Assembly (NCBI GenBank): GCA_003667245.1
Contig: RCNN01000125.1
Span: 1-64,000 of the forward strand
DNA from: Heterostelium multicystogenum
Lineage: Eukaryota > Evosea > Eumycetozoa > Acytosteliales > Acytosteliaceae
Length of the DNA: 64,000 nt
Reading direction: 5' to 3'
Part shown: piece after piece, positions 48,778 to 59,400 of the stretch
Layout: each line of letters opens with the position of its first letter
Position numbering within the stretch: the stretch's first letter is position 1
Notes under the pieces: generated by a model
The model's database searches: none
What the model was told of the DNA's origin: nothing
Seen by the model: the letters and a program-made list of their open reading frames with translations, nothing else
Made by a program: the position numbers and the translations under genes

Positions 48778-50642
48778 ATGAATCACATTAATAATAGTTA
48801 TAGTAATAGTAATAATAATAATAGCAGTAGTAGTAGTTGTAGTCATATTACATTTAATAGTTATATACAACAAGTAATATTTAAAGAGTTATTTGAAGAT
48901 CGACTGTATAAGTTCAAGTGGAGGCTTTCTCTTAATTTGGTATCAAAGAAATGGTTTTGACTTTATGAAGAATTCAGTGGCCTCCTCCAACATGAAGCTT
49001 TTTTGTGACTACTATACTTTCGCCAATATTCCTCAGCTAAACAGCAAGGAGAAAAAGATCAAGAAAGACAGAGATAATAATAATAATAATAATAATAAAA
49101 CAAATGCCAACAACAACAATAATAATAACAATAGTACTGGCGATGACGATGAATATACTTCACATCTGTACAGACTGATGAGACCGGATAACCACTATTG
49201 TATTCTAAAATACTGTAATACCATTGTGATCAATTTGATGTTGATCAACTTTACCTGCGATGTGAATGAACCTTCGCCAAAAGAATATTTCCAGGTGATC
49301 GGTAGTGCTTGTCGCCACTTCCCCAATGTCATCTTTGAGTTTGGTCAGGCCGACGACGACTACCTGCGATTGGTGTGCGATGTCATCAACTATGAGAACA
49401 AACCAATTGGCATCAAAGACGACATACATCTTCCAGGACACACTAACTTGCTAGGATTCCTAGCAGTACCTATCACTTCATTTTCCTATGTTGATTTGGT
49501 GCGATTGTTGCAGCTTGACACTACAAATAACTTCAGGCAAAAGGTGTTTAACAATGGAATGCTAGAAAGACTTGGGTGTTACTCGGATTCGCAGCTGACG
49601 ATTCCTATACCGAATGAAGCAGTAGGAACGCTACGAACATTCAATTATTACATGCTCAACAACAATCAGTCACTCGACAGCGAGCTTGAGTTTCTCCGAC
49701 AGTGCACCAAACTAACAAAGTTTGCTATCAACATTGAGGCAGTTGAGCTGCTAGACTCGGTTCTGCAGTTTGTCAATGGCTGTAGCACACTGCGATCTGT
49801 TCGGCTCCATTGCGCAGCCACAGACTCTATTCTCTCTGCCATACTCCTGAACAAGAATATCAAAAGCCTGAAAATAGGAGAGCTGGGCACAATCAATATA
49901 AACGAAGACAACAGAATAATCAGCTTATCCAAGTATTCAAATGAGTTTCTTAGTCAACCGGCGAATTCAACACTGAGGAAACTAAAGTTTGACATGAAGC
50001 TTACTGCGCAGAATGAAACAAACAGCGGACACTACAAAGTCCTCTTCAATCCCTCGAAATATGTGACGAATCTACGGAGTCTTGACATTCCAATTTCACT
50101 TCCTCTCAGTACTGAGTGGCTCAAGTCACTCAATCACACAACTCTCATCGCACTGACGCTAACAGCCAAAGGATCGATCGATTCTGAACTATTCTCCACC
50201 CTTCTAAGCTCGCCAACTAACTATTTGCGTTCACTTACTCTATTATCACCAACCTCCTATAAAATCGGTGATAGCAAACGACTTGTCAAGCTGTTTGATG
50301 CGAATCATTCCCTAGAATCAATCAATTTGGAGACTGTGTGCAGTACAAAATACCCAGCACTATTGGAGAACATGAGACACTCCACTCAATTTAAGGAAGA
50401 TGGTTACAAAACTCATTTCACAGTCAACCCAACCAACATGAACTTCTACGGTAAGCATAGCAATCTTATTGAATGACCAGTTGTAACCAAACTCAATACT
50501 TATATATTGTAACATTTACCATGGCATAGTGAGAATCAATCGCAACTTCCAACAAATAAGTGATGAGCAATCCGAGCAACTGCAGCAATCAACCAAATCA
50601 AGTAGTATATTTAAAAAAGCATTATCTATATTTTCAAAGTAA
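48778..50642 (+). CDS. F-box-like/LRR-type protein, dictyostelid family (copy 2)
   Basis: The start at 48778 gives MNHINNSYSNSNNNN, then FNSYIQQVIFKELFED and FKWRLSLNLVSKKWF. A TGA follows at 48958-48960 (TGG TTT TGA C). Skipping one base in TTTT (48955-48958) continues DFMKNSVASSNMKLF. About 500 residues follow, with a poly-Asn insert and irregular leucine-rich repeats (LRQCTKLTKFAI, LRSVRLHC, LRSLTLLSPTS). An intron at 50451-50529 joins FY to VRINRNFQQISDEQ, and the stop is at 50642. It is homologous to the gene at 25304-27066, with the frame break at the identical position. The N-terminal motif suggests an F-box-like adaptor, but partner and function are unknown. Confidence 0.72.
49076..49140 (+). 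repeat. AAT/AAC trinucleotide tract (poly-Asn coding)
   Basis: Runs of AAT and AAC encode poly-Asn inserts within the F-box-like/LRR protein; they are typical of dictyostelid low-complexity inserts. Confidence 0.85.
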
Positions 50643-50712
50643 AATAATAATAATAATAATGTTGTATTCTATTGTATTCTATGTATCGGGTTGGTTTGGT
50701 TTGGTTTGTTAT

Positions 50713-51320
50713 TTATACTGTTCTCTTAAATGTAGTTATCATTTTATAGTTCTTTTTGGGTCCTTGTACACAGTATGTCAATTTAAATTCTGATGAAGAT
50801 ATAAACTCATAAGTCGCGTCGTAGTTGTCGGGTGGACACCAATGGTGGCCTGTGGCCAGTGAAGTATTTACAAAGTCAAGTGAATGTAGCAATCTTGTGG
50901 GTGGATTTCCATCGAAATATACATTGATCTTCTCATTTTCAAATTGATAGATATACTTTTGACTGATAGGACAACTAGTACCATCCTCTTTAAATAGCAA
51001 TCCGCTCTCTTCATATTGTAAAATAGGTAAACTAGTTGTTCCAGTTGCAGTCTCTTTGACAAGAAGATCTTTTTCAGTGAATGTAGCGAACCCATCAACA
51101 GTCATCTTTTCTTCTAATAAACTATTGTTCATCAACGAACTACCACTGCTATTGCTGCTACCACTGTTCTGGAATAAGATGAAGTTGAACATGATGTTGG
51201 AGGAGATGTTGAGAGGAATGGATTGTTTGTCTTTGTATTCAGCTGTTGGGTAAGAGCGAAATGTGATATATCTCTATGAAAGCTCCATCTACCTATAAAA
51301 CTCTGAAATAACTTTAACAT
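50713..51320 (-). CDS. DUF6314 domain protein
   Basis: The start at 51320 gives MLKLFQSFIGRWSFHRDI, the typical opening (F-x-G-x-W-x-x-x-R) of the DUF6314 family. After a Ser/Asn-rich insert and a frame change near 51185 it continues GFATFTEKDLLVKE, LPILQYEESGLLFKED, KYIYQFENEKINVYFDG, LHSLDFVNTSLATGHHWCPP, DNYDATYEF, and the final VQGPKKNYKMITTFKR at 50713. The H-x-C-PPD-x-Y and V-x-GP-x-K-x-Y motifs are diagnostic. At about 200 residues it has a normal length. The family has a lipocalin-like predicted fold, and its biochemical role is not established. The gene sits tail to tail with the LRR gene, only 70 bases apart. Confidence 0.8.
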
Positions 51321-51532
51321 TTTATTAACTTGTTTCAAGAGTGAGACTAGTCTGCACAATCTTTTGGTGTATTCGTAAGCAATCAGTGGCTAAGTTCATG
51401 AACTTAGTTGTGTGTCTATTTTGTTTTTTTCATTTTCCTTTTTCATCTGAACAGATAATAAGTAATTGTAAGTGCAATAGCATATAATTTTAACAGCTTC
51501 TCTTAGATTGCTAGCTTCTATATATATATACT

Positions 51533-51807
51533 ATGGTTAGTAAAGCGCAAGTTGGTTTACTTTTAACAATTACAGGTGTTGCTTCCCTGATTGTATTTAT
51601 TCATAATGATCAAAACGATGCAAGATCAGTAAGTAACTACAATAATTCAAAGTTTCAATATACAATCTAACCCTCAAGACTAACATCCAATGTTCTTTAG
51701 AAAATGAGACAAGCTGTTATTAAGATATAGAAAAGGAGAAATGGAAAGAAGCAAACAAAAATATTAATAATGAAAATAAGAAAATCAATAAGATACAAAA
51801 TAGATAG
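51533..51807 (+). CDS. PET117-like cytochrome c oxidase assembly protein
   Basis: A small gene in two exons, 51533-51628 and 51701-51807. Exon 1 encodes MVSKAQVGLLLTITGVASLI and then VFIHNDQNDARS, a single N-terminal membrane helix followed by the H-x-x-Q-x-x-x-R pattern of PET117. Exon 2 encodes KMRQAVIK and, after correcting one lost A (ATTAAGATATAG at 51719-51730), DIEKEKWKEANKNI, matching the family's M-x-x-G-V-I-x-D-x-E block. As read, it stops at 51730. PET117 is a mitochondrial inner-membrane factor that helps assemble cytochrome c oxidase with COX15. The assignment rests on the short motif spacing, so it is probable rather than certain. Confidence 0.65.
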
Positions 51808-52060
51808 ATAAGATGTATATAAAACTAATAATAAAGATATCAAGATATAAATATTCGATGACACAAGTTAGTTAAGTATATAGTTTTTGATAATTAAATT
51901 AAAGGATTTATTTATAGATTTAAAAGATACCACTTAATGTTAACAAATTTATACAGGTAAACTTTTGTGGAGGTTTCATAGTTGATGTGTTTGGTGATTG
52001 GGAGGTGGATTGGTTGTTTGTTTTATGATTTCACACATTATATTTTGTGTTTAATAATGT

Positions 52061-54339
52061 CTATCTCTGGATGGGACAATGAAAATTGAAAATAGAACAA
52101 AAAAATACTGATAATATAATACTAACAATAATATATCTTTCTACATTATGGAAAAGGAATTGATTAGTAAATGAAGAAACTATGACTTGATATCCAATTC
52201 TATACGTACTCCTTGAACGTTCCAAAGATTCTAATCTTGATTCGTATGATTCTATCTTTTTGTTCATAGAAGCACTTGTTTCGACAACTCTTGTGTGGCA
52301 CCAATATTTTCAAATATCAATGATTGATTCTTGATTACCATAAGATTTTCAATTTCTTGTCCATTTATAACTCTATTTCCGATAGTCTTTACAGATTGAG
52401 GCAGTATTTCCTAGTTGAATAAAAAATAAGTGATTGGTTAGTTTTCTGAAACCTAAATGCTTCTTTTGTTATAACTTACATATAATTCTTGTGCAATAAC
52501 ACTCTATCGGCATTATCGTATGGGTCCATTCCATTCATATAAACCCATTCTGGAAGAAGTTTATAATCATAGATTTTCATTCTATTTACATTTTCAAGAT
52601 TTTTCTTGGTTTCAACTTGCTTTACGTCGTATTTAATTCTGAGATCAGAAGGATGGTATACTCCCTCAGATGCGTATATAGTACCTTGGACAGAGAGTGC
52701 AAAGGTTGGATTGTCTACGTTTATACCAACTTTACCATTGTAGATGATTGTTTTATCGGCCTCACCTCTGACCCATTTCACAACCACCGAGCTTGGTGGT
52801 TCCAAAGTTGGCGGGAATATTGTTGCTCACTTGAGTGCTGGCGTTTGGAATAAGATTGTTGCTGAGCTGAAGCATTGGACGAGTGAGTGACCTGGCGATT
52901 GAAGTCTCATCGATGAGAAGTCGGGGAAGGTGTTGAGATTGGTTCCAAAAGTATTGAATGGAGATGCTGGGTGATTTGGTTCTGGTGTATGTGGTTGGGG
53001 GCTAAGATCGGTGGCTGCTGGTGACACTGATGGTGAGCTGATTGCAGTTCTAACAATCAGAGGTGGCGAAATATAAGATACGATACAGTATTCCTGTGCC
53101 ATGCAACGACCCCAAAGAGAAACGACCAATTGATTGTACTCTTGATGTGGGTTGGGTTGACCATTACGTCTTGCGTTGTTCAAGGTGGCTTTTCTAAAGT
53201 GAAGTCTTTGAATGGATACCAACGAACCAAACTGAATGGCAACTGGTTTGGGTGCATGCTCACCTTGCTTCTCACGCTTCGAGTTGGTTTGGAAAAGTTC
53301 GACTTCCAACTCTGGTTGTGTTTGGTTCGACACGATTCTTGATACCCTTGATGGTAAGAGTCAAACCATTGATTGGTGTCTTGACACCGTCAATCAAGAG
53401 ATACGATGGTGTTTGAGTGGGATCGACATTTGATGCTGAAGATGAGAGTTGACCTTCGAAAGAAATCTTTGGGTAGGAGGCAGTAATATCGAGTTGGAAA
53501 TGATTTCTTCTGCAATAGACCCATGAGTTATTGACATAGGAGAAACCTTTCGATGCAATGATCTGGAGTTGTGGGACTGGCATCTCCTCGCCGTTGGTAT
53601 TGAGAGTTGTGTACCATGTGTCCTGCTGATAGTGTGTCCACTGGAAAGGAGGATCACGGTCTCCGAACCAAGAAGCGGAGAGAGTGGGTCGGAATTCTCA
53701 TTTTCATTCAGTGAGAGATAGTTGTCAGAGTGAAGAAGTGGGGAATGTACTGGCGAGTGGTGTGGCGAGGCGAGTGGAGAATGTGAAGGTGAGTGAGATG
53801 GTGACACATTACCACGTGGTGAGAGTCCACCCATGTTACCACCTGGTGTAGATGATGTTGTTGTGATAGAAATCGATGGAATAGGGTAGAGTGAAGATGA
53901 CATCAGTGAAGACTGAGGTAGTTGGAATGTACCAGAGGTTGAGGGCGATGATGGTGTGTTGTTAGATTGTGGTGATGTTACGCTATTATATTGATTCTGA
54001 AAACTGTTAAGCTGTTGTTGGTGCTGTTGTAACTGTTGAAAGTATCCATATATGATCCACCTGGAGATGTTCCAGATCCGAATAGGATCCATCCTCATTC
54101 TTTACTTTTCTCTTTTTTGTGCTACCATCATCTATGATTGAATTGAAAGTATTCATCGAATTGCTCAAGGTGTTTGGTGGGATCAATAAAGATGGTAGAT
54201 TTGCTTGAGATTGTTGTTGTTGTTGCATCTGTTGTTGCTGTTGCTGTGTGACCATATTTGTCATATACTCCATATTAGAGATATCCATCATTGGCTGATT
54301 TATACCATGTATATTGTTATTATTATTATATCCATCCAT
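52061..54339 (-). CDS. mrfA: MYRF/MrfA-type membrane-tethered transcription factor
   Basis: The start at 54339 gives MDGYNNNNNIHGINQPMMD, polyQ and Ser/Pro-rich tracts and a basic KKRKVKNEDGS stretch. The NDT80/PhoG-like DNA-binding domain follows (LQIIASKGFSYVNNSWVYCR, NHFQLDITASYP, LTLTIKGIK, VSIQRLHFRKATLNNAR). Next comes the peptidase S74/intramolecular chaperone domain (GKVGINVDNPTFALSVQG, HPSDLRIKYDV) with the Ser-x4-Lys dyad used for self-cleavage in MYRF, then VIAQELY-EILPQSVKTIG and a coiled coil (NKKIESYESRLESLERS). Introns at 52411-52479 and 52141-52209 are visible; the last joins SRK to RYIIVSIILSVFFCSIF, a transmembrane segment. In Dictyostelium MrfA controls prestalk genes. Four or more one-base breaks are present (near 54075, 53590, 53330, 52800). 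Confidence 0.88.
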
Positions 54340-56463
54340 GTTTGTCTATCTTAAGAATCTGTAAATTAACAATTTGTTGCTCCGCTTTGATTTACTTTCT
54401 GTTGACTATTGCTATCTTAATACTACTACTACTATTACTATTATTATCACTTTATGTTTGTTTTGTTTGATTATAGTTTACTAACTATATGATTAACTAT
54501 TATACAAATCCTTATTATGATTATTATACTTTTAAAAAAGCTAATCCTACTACTATATTATAATATACTGTCCTAGGTGGCAATCAATCAATCAAATCAA
54601 ATCAATCAATTCCTGTACTAATAATAACAAAAAAGAAAATGATTCTTTCTGATTTTCTGTATACTAAAATTTAACAGTTAAAATTAAGTTAGTTATTTTT
54701 CAATTTAATTAATTTATTATTATTATTACTATTGATAATTAAGTCGCTAATCTCGCACCTGAATAATAAACAAAGCAAGCCAAGTAAGTAAGCAAGCAGC
54801 AAAAACCTTTGAAAAAAAACAAACAAACAAACAAACAAACAAACAAATATTATTTATATTTATATTGTTTTGTTGGTGAGTAATAAATATAAATTATCAA
54901 CAGGTGAGTTTGTGAGTAATGGGGTATTTGGTCGTGCTAATTTAATGGTTACTAAATAAATAGTTATTTATTTAACTAACTATAGATTTAATAACCTGTA
55001 AAGTAAACACACACCACCACACAACAACATTAACAACAACAACAACAATTAACACAATACCACAAGGAGCAAAGATAAAAAGATATTAAATTATTTACAG
55101 TAACAACACCACATATAGTATCATTAAAATTTAGTAATATATATATAACATTACATAATATGTGGTGTGTTTGTTTTTGATATGTGGGTGATTTAGTTGG
55201 TCACTTGCTTTGCACAGTGAGTGTATGTTCTATTTAAAAAAAAAATTAAACATAAACAACAAACACATTTGAAGATAAGCAGCGAAGAGGTATTGATATC
55301 AGAAAGTGAAAGATAAAGTGCTCCTACACTCTTCACTCACTCACTACATTTCACACATTCCAAAAATTAGAAAGAAAGGAAATGAATCTAGAAAACTGTT
55401 CATGTTAAGCTAGCTGTTGTTGTAGTTATCATACCACAAACTTTCTCCTATTCGCCTTATCATTCAACTTTGACATAATATTGCAATAGAGAGAATTCGA
55501 AGAAAACAATTTGTAACTAACAGCTGTTATTTTCCTGTTCCAATGTAGAATAATAATAATGATACTAATAACATTCGATTCAAAGTATTGAGCTGTTGGT
55601 TACTTTGGTGTATGAACATTGACTTTCAAAGTAATTATGAATTCATGATCTTCAATTTTCATCCTACTTGTAAACTGACATCACTTTCTTCGCATCACCT
55701 CCTTTTCATTTACAATGAACAACAGCTGACTACAAACAACACAAAAGACTTATTTTTGTTTATGCTTTGTTTTGCTTAAAACTACTACTCCTACTTTTAA
55801 TTATCACCTATATTATAGTTATACCATACTTACTATATATTATATTATTGAAGAAATAATTGTATGATAAAAATAATAATAAATAAATAAATAAAATAAA
55901 TATTACTGCTACAAAATAAATAATAGGTGTTTTTTCTATAAAAAGTATTTTTATAAACTCGACTACATAAAATGGTGTAGATAATATTATTGGAGGGGTT
56001 TTAAAGAGTAACTTAAATAACAAAAGAAGTTGTTCTGTATTGTTTTTTTTTTTTTTTTCAAAAAAATCCAGTGAGATTCATGTCAAAGTCTTTTGAAGGT
56101 TTTGGAAAAAAATATGTTTTTATAAATCTCTTTAACGGTAAAAGCCAAAAAAATGTTTTAAATTCAATCAAAATACATTTATAATAATTTTCATCTTTGC
56201 AAAAATATCAATGAGCAATGAAAAACATCAATGGCACGACACCCAAACTTAACTAGGTAATGTGGAGGTTTCTTTATGTGGTATGAGGGACACCAAGATA
56301 AAGAAAAGCATTGGTCATTTACATGTCTTCAAGTTCCGTTACCATTAATAATTATTTTCAATATACATACTAATGAGTTACAAATACAATAATTATTTAT
56401 TTGATGTGTTTTGATTGTGTGTGATTTATTATGACTGATATAAATGTGATGAATCGGTTTTTA
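54340..56463. other. Long AT-rich intergenic region, no supported gene
   Basis: About 2.1 kb with many A/T runs, ACT/ATT triplet runs near 54420-54450 and an AAAC array at 54816-54846. A 63-codon frame at 55588-55779 (+) has no recognised homology. The region upstream of mrfA may hold a long developmental promoter, but I see no specific site. Confidence 0.5.
54816..54846 (+). repeat. AAAC tetranucleotide microsatellite
   Basis: About seven consecutive CAAA/AAAC units in the intergenic region upstream of mrfA. Confidence 0.9.
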
Positions 56464-59400
56464 TTATGGCTTGTTTTTGCTTTGATTCTTTCTTGGCGCA
56501 GGTTTTTTACCTAGTGCAAATCCTGTTGGGAAACCATTGGAATTTAGATTACTGGTACTTTCGAAACCTGTTGAAAATTGGTTAAATGCAGGTGATGGTG
56601 ATGGTGCGGCACCTGTGAACATATTCATGGATGGTGTTGAGCTGCCACCGAATGGAATGGGGGTGGCTGATGCGCCAAATGGATTTGTGGCAGCTGGTTG
56701 TACAGAGGCAAATGGATTTGTAGAAGCTGGTTGTGCACTACCAAATGTATTTGATGGGGCGCCAAAAGGTGTTGGTGTTGAGGTGCCACTGAACGGTGAT
56801 GGTGCGGCTGCGGAAGTGCCACCAAATGGGAATGGGGTGGTGTTAGTTGGTGCTGGAGTTGTGGCAAATGAGGAGAATCCACTGCTTGGAGCATTGTCAG
56901 ATCCACCTCCAAATGTAATTAGAGAGTTGGATGACTGTGATGGCTGGGCAAGGAGTGATGTGCTTGCGAATGGGTTAGTTGATGAAGGTGTGGCAGTTGA
57001 TTGTCCGAATGGGTTAGTTGATGAAGGTGCGGCAGTTGATGTTCCAAACGGATTATTAGTGGCTGGTGTAGCAGTTGGTGCTCCAAATGGATTCGAAGTA
57101 GTAGCTGGCTGGGATGAGCTAGTTCCACCAAATCCAAATGGAGTGGATGGTGTTGAGGTAGCTGGGAATGGGTTTGATGTTGGGGTTGAAGCAGAGGTTC
57201 CAAAGGGTGTAGAAGGAGTAGCTCCAAAAAGTGAGGTCGATGATGGTGTAGTGGAGAATGGTGAAGCTGTAGTGTTAAATGATGAGGATGTTGTTGTAGA
57301 AGCTGTGGCAAATGGTGAAGGAGCTGAAGAACCTCCAAAGAGAGGAGGTGTTGATGTTGTGGGAGGGGTTGATGTACCACTGAAGAGTGTAGGTGTGGTC
57401 GAAGCAGTGCTGCTAATTGCAGAGAATGGGTTAGAAGTTGTTGTACCAAACAATGAAGTAGCAGGTTTGTCTATTGTGGTAGTAGTGGCAGCTGAACCAA
57501 AGAGTGAACTTGTGGTGGATGGGGTTGAAGAGGCACCAAACAATGGGGTAGTTGTAGTGGGCTTATCTGCAGGTGTTACACCGCCAAATAAATTGGAACT
57601 TGACGAGGAAGATGGCATGGTTGCACCTCCGAATAAGGATGGAGTCGATGATGTGGTAGCAGAGCTCAAAAGAGGTGGAGTTGGGGGCTTATCCGTAGAT
57701 GAAGTCGATGCAAATGGTGAAGCTGCGAACAGGGTGGATGGCTTATCTGTTGAAGTACTGGCATTGGAAGAAAGTCCACCAAACAAAGATGTACTGGTTG
57801 TTGATCCAAGAGTTGGTGAAGTAGATGCTCCCAATAAGGATGGTTTATCAGTGGTAGAAGCACCAAACAATGTGGATGGTTTGTCTGTGGTGGTGGTAGT
57901 ACCAAATAGAGAAGTTGTAGTTGTTGGCTTGTCAGCAGGTGCAGTTGAAGCACCAAACAATGTGGATGGTTTGTCTGTTGTGGCTGTGCCAAAAAGTGGA
58001 GAAGTTGAGGCTGCTGGCTTGTCAGCAGGAGCAGTTGTAGCACCAAACAATGTCGATGGTTTGTCTGCGGTGGTGGTAGTACCAAAAAGAGAAGAAGTTG
58101 TAGTTGTTGGCTTGTCAGCAGATGCAGTCGTAGCTCCAAACAATGAAGTTGATTTATCTGTAGTAGCAGCTCCAAACAAGTGAAGTTTGTAGCGGGTTTG
58201 TCGGTTGTGGAAGTACCTATAAGAGGAGAGGGTTGAAGCTGATGGCTTGTCGGCAGGTGCAGTTGCTGCTCCAAACAATGACGTTGATTTAATCTGTAGT
58301 TAGCAGCTCCAAATAGTGAAGTTGTAGCGGGTTTATCAGTGGTACCAAGCAATGTTGATGGTTTATCCAGTAGCAGAAGCTGTAGATGGGGCAAACAAAG
58401 TTGATGGTTTATCAGTAGTAGTTGCTCCAAATAGGCTGGATGGCTTTTCTGTGGTGGTTGCTCCAAATAGTGATGATGGCTTGTCAGTGGCGGTACCAAA
58501 CAATGAAGTTGATTTATCTGTAGCAAGTGGTTCCAAATAGTGAAGTAGTAGCTGGTTTGTCTGTAGATGAGCTGGGAACTAGTCGATTTATCAGATGTTC
58601 CGAATTTGAAGATGTGGTCTTTTCGGTGGATCCTCCAAAGAGTGATTTGGTTGAGCTAGAATCTGTTGAGATCTTTGGCGCTGAAGAATAGATGTTGTGC
58701 TTCCTTCTTTGTTGCCTGTGATTTGGTGTTGATGAAAATCCAAAGAGTGAGCCTGATGCCTTGTTACCATCTTTCTCAAAAATGGATGGACCAGAACCCA
58801 AATTACCAAAGAGGATGGGTGGGGCGTTAGGGAATAACTTTGGTGGTTCTTTTTCTTCTTTTTCTTCTTCTTCTTCATCTTCTGGTACATAAAATCCTTC
58901 CTCATAAGAAGCTTCAGCTTCATCTTCTTCATCTTCTTCCTCTTCTTCACCAACTTCTTCTTTTCCTTCGTCTTTTTCCTTCACCTTCACCATCTTCTTC
59001 CTCTTCATCATCTTCTTCACTATCCTCTTCATCTTCGTCACCATTTTGAAAATATCTTATTCTTTCCAAAGATCGATTTTGAAGTAGTTACGTTTCCGCC
59101 CAGACTATCAAGAACAGATTTGCTATTTTTGGATGTTTCTGTTTTTTGCGAGAGTGAAAACAAAAGGTTGTGGTGCAGCGGTAGGTGCAGCGGGTGGCTT
59201 CATTGCTGGTGTAGGAATACCAAACAAGTTTGGTAAAGTTGGGAGTGAAGAGGTAGTTGTTGTATCTTTGGTTGCTGTGAGTCCACTAAACAATGATGGA
59301 GCCTCCTTTTCTTTACCTGAATCTTTCTCTGTATTAATTTCTTTCTCTTTTTGATTTTCTTTTTCTGTGTCCTTATCCTTATTGAAAAGGCCGAGATTTG

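Noticed and set aside
56537..58183. 548-codon open frame on the plus strand
   Set aside because: It is the exact antisense of the FG-repeat nucleoporin. Its Val/Gly/Asn-Pro-rich repeats are the reverse complement of LFG/DKP codons.
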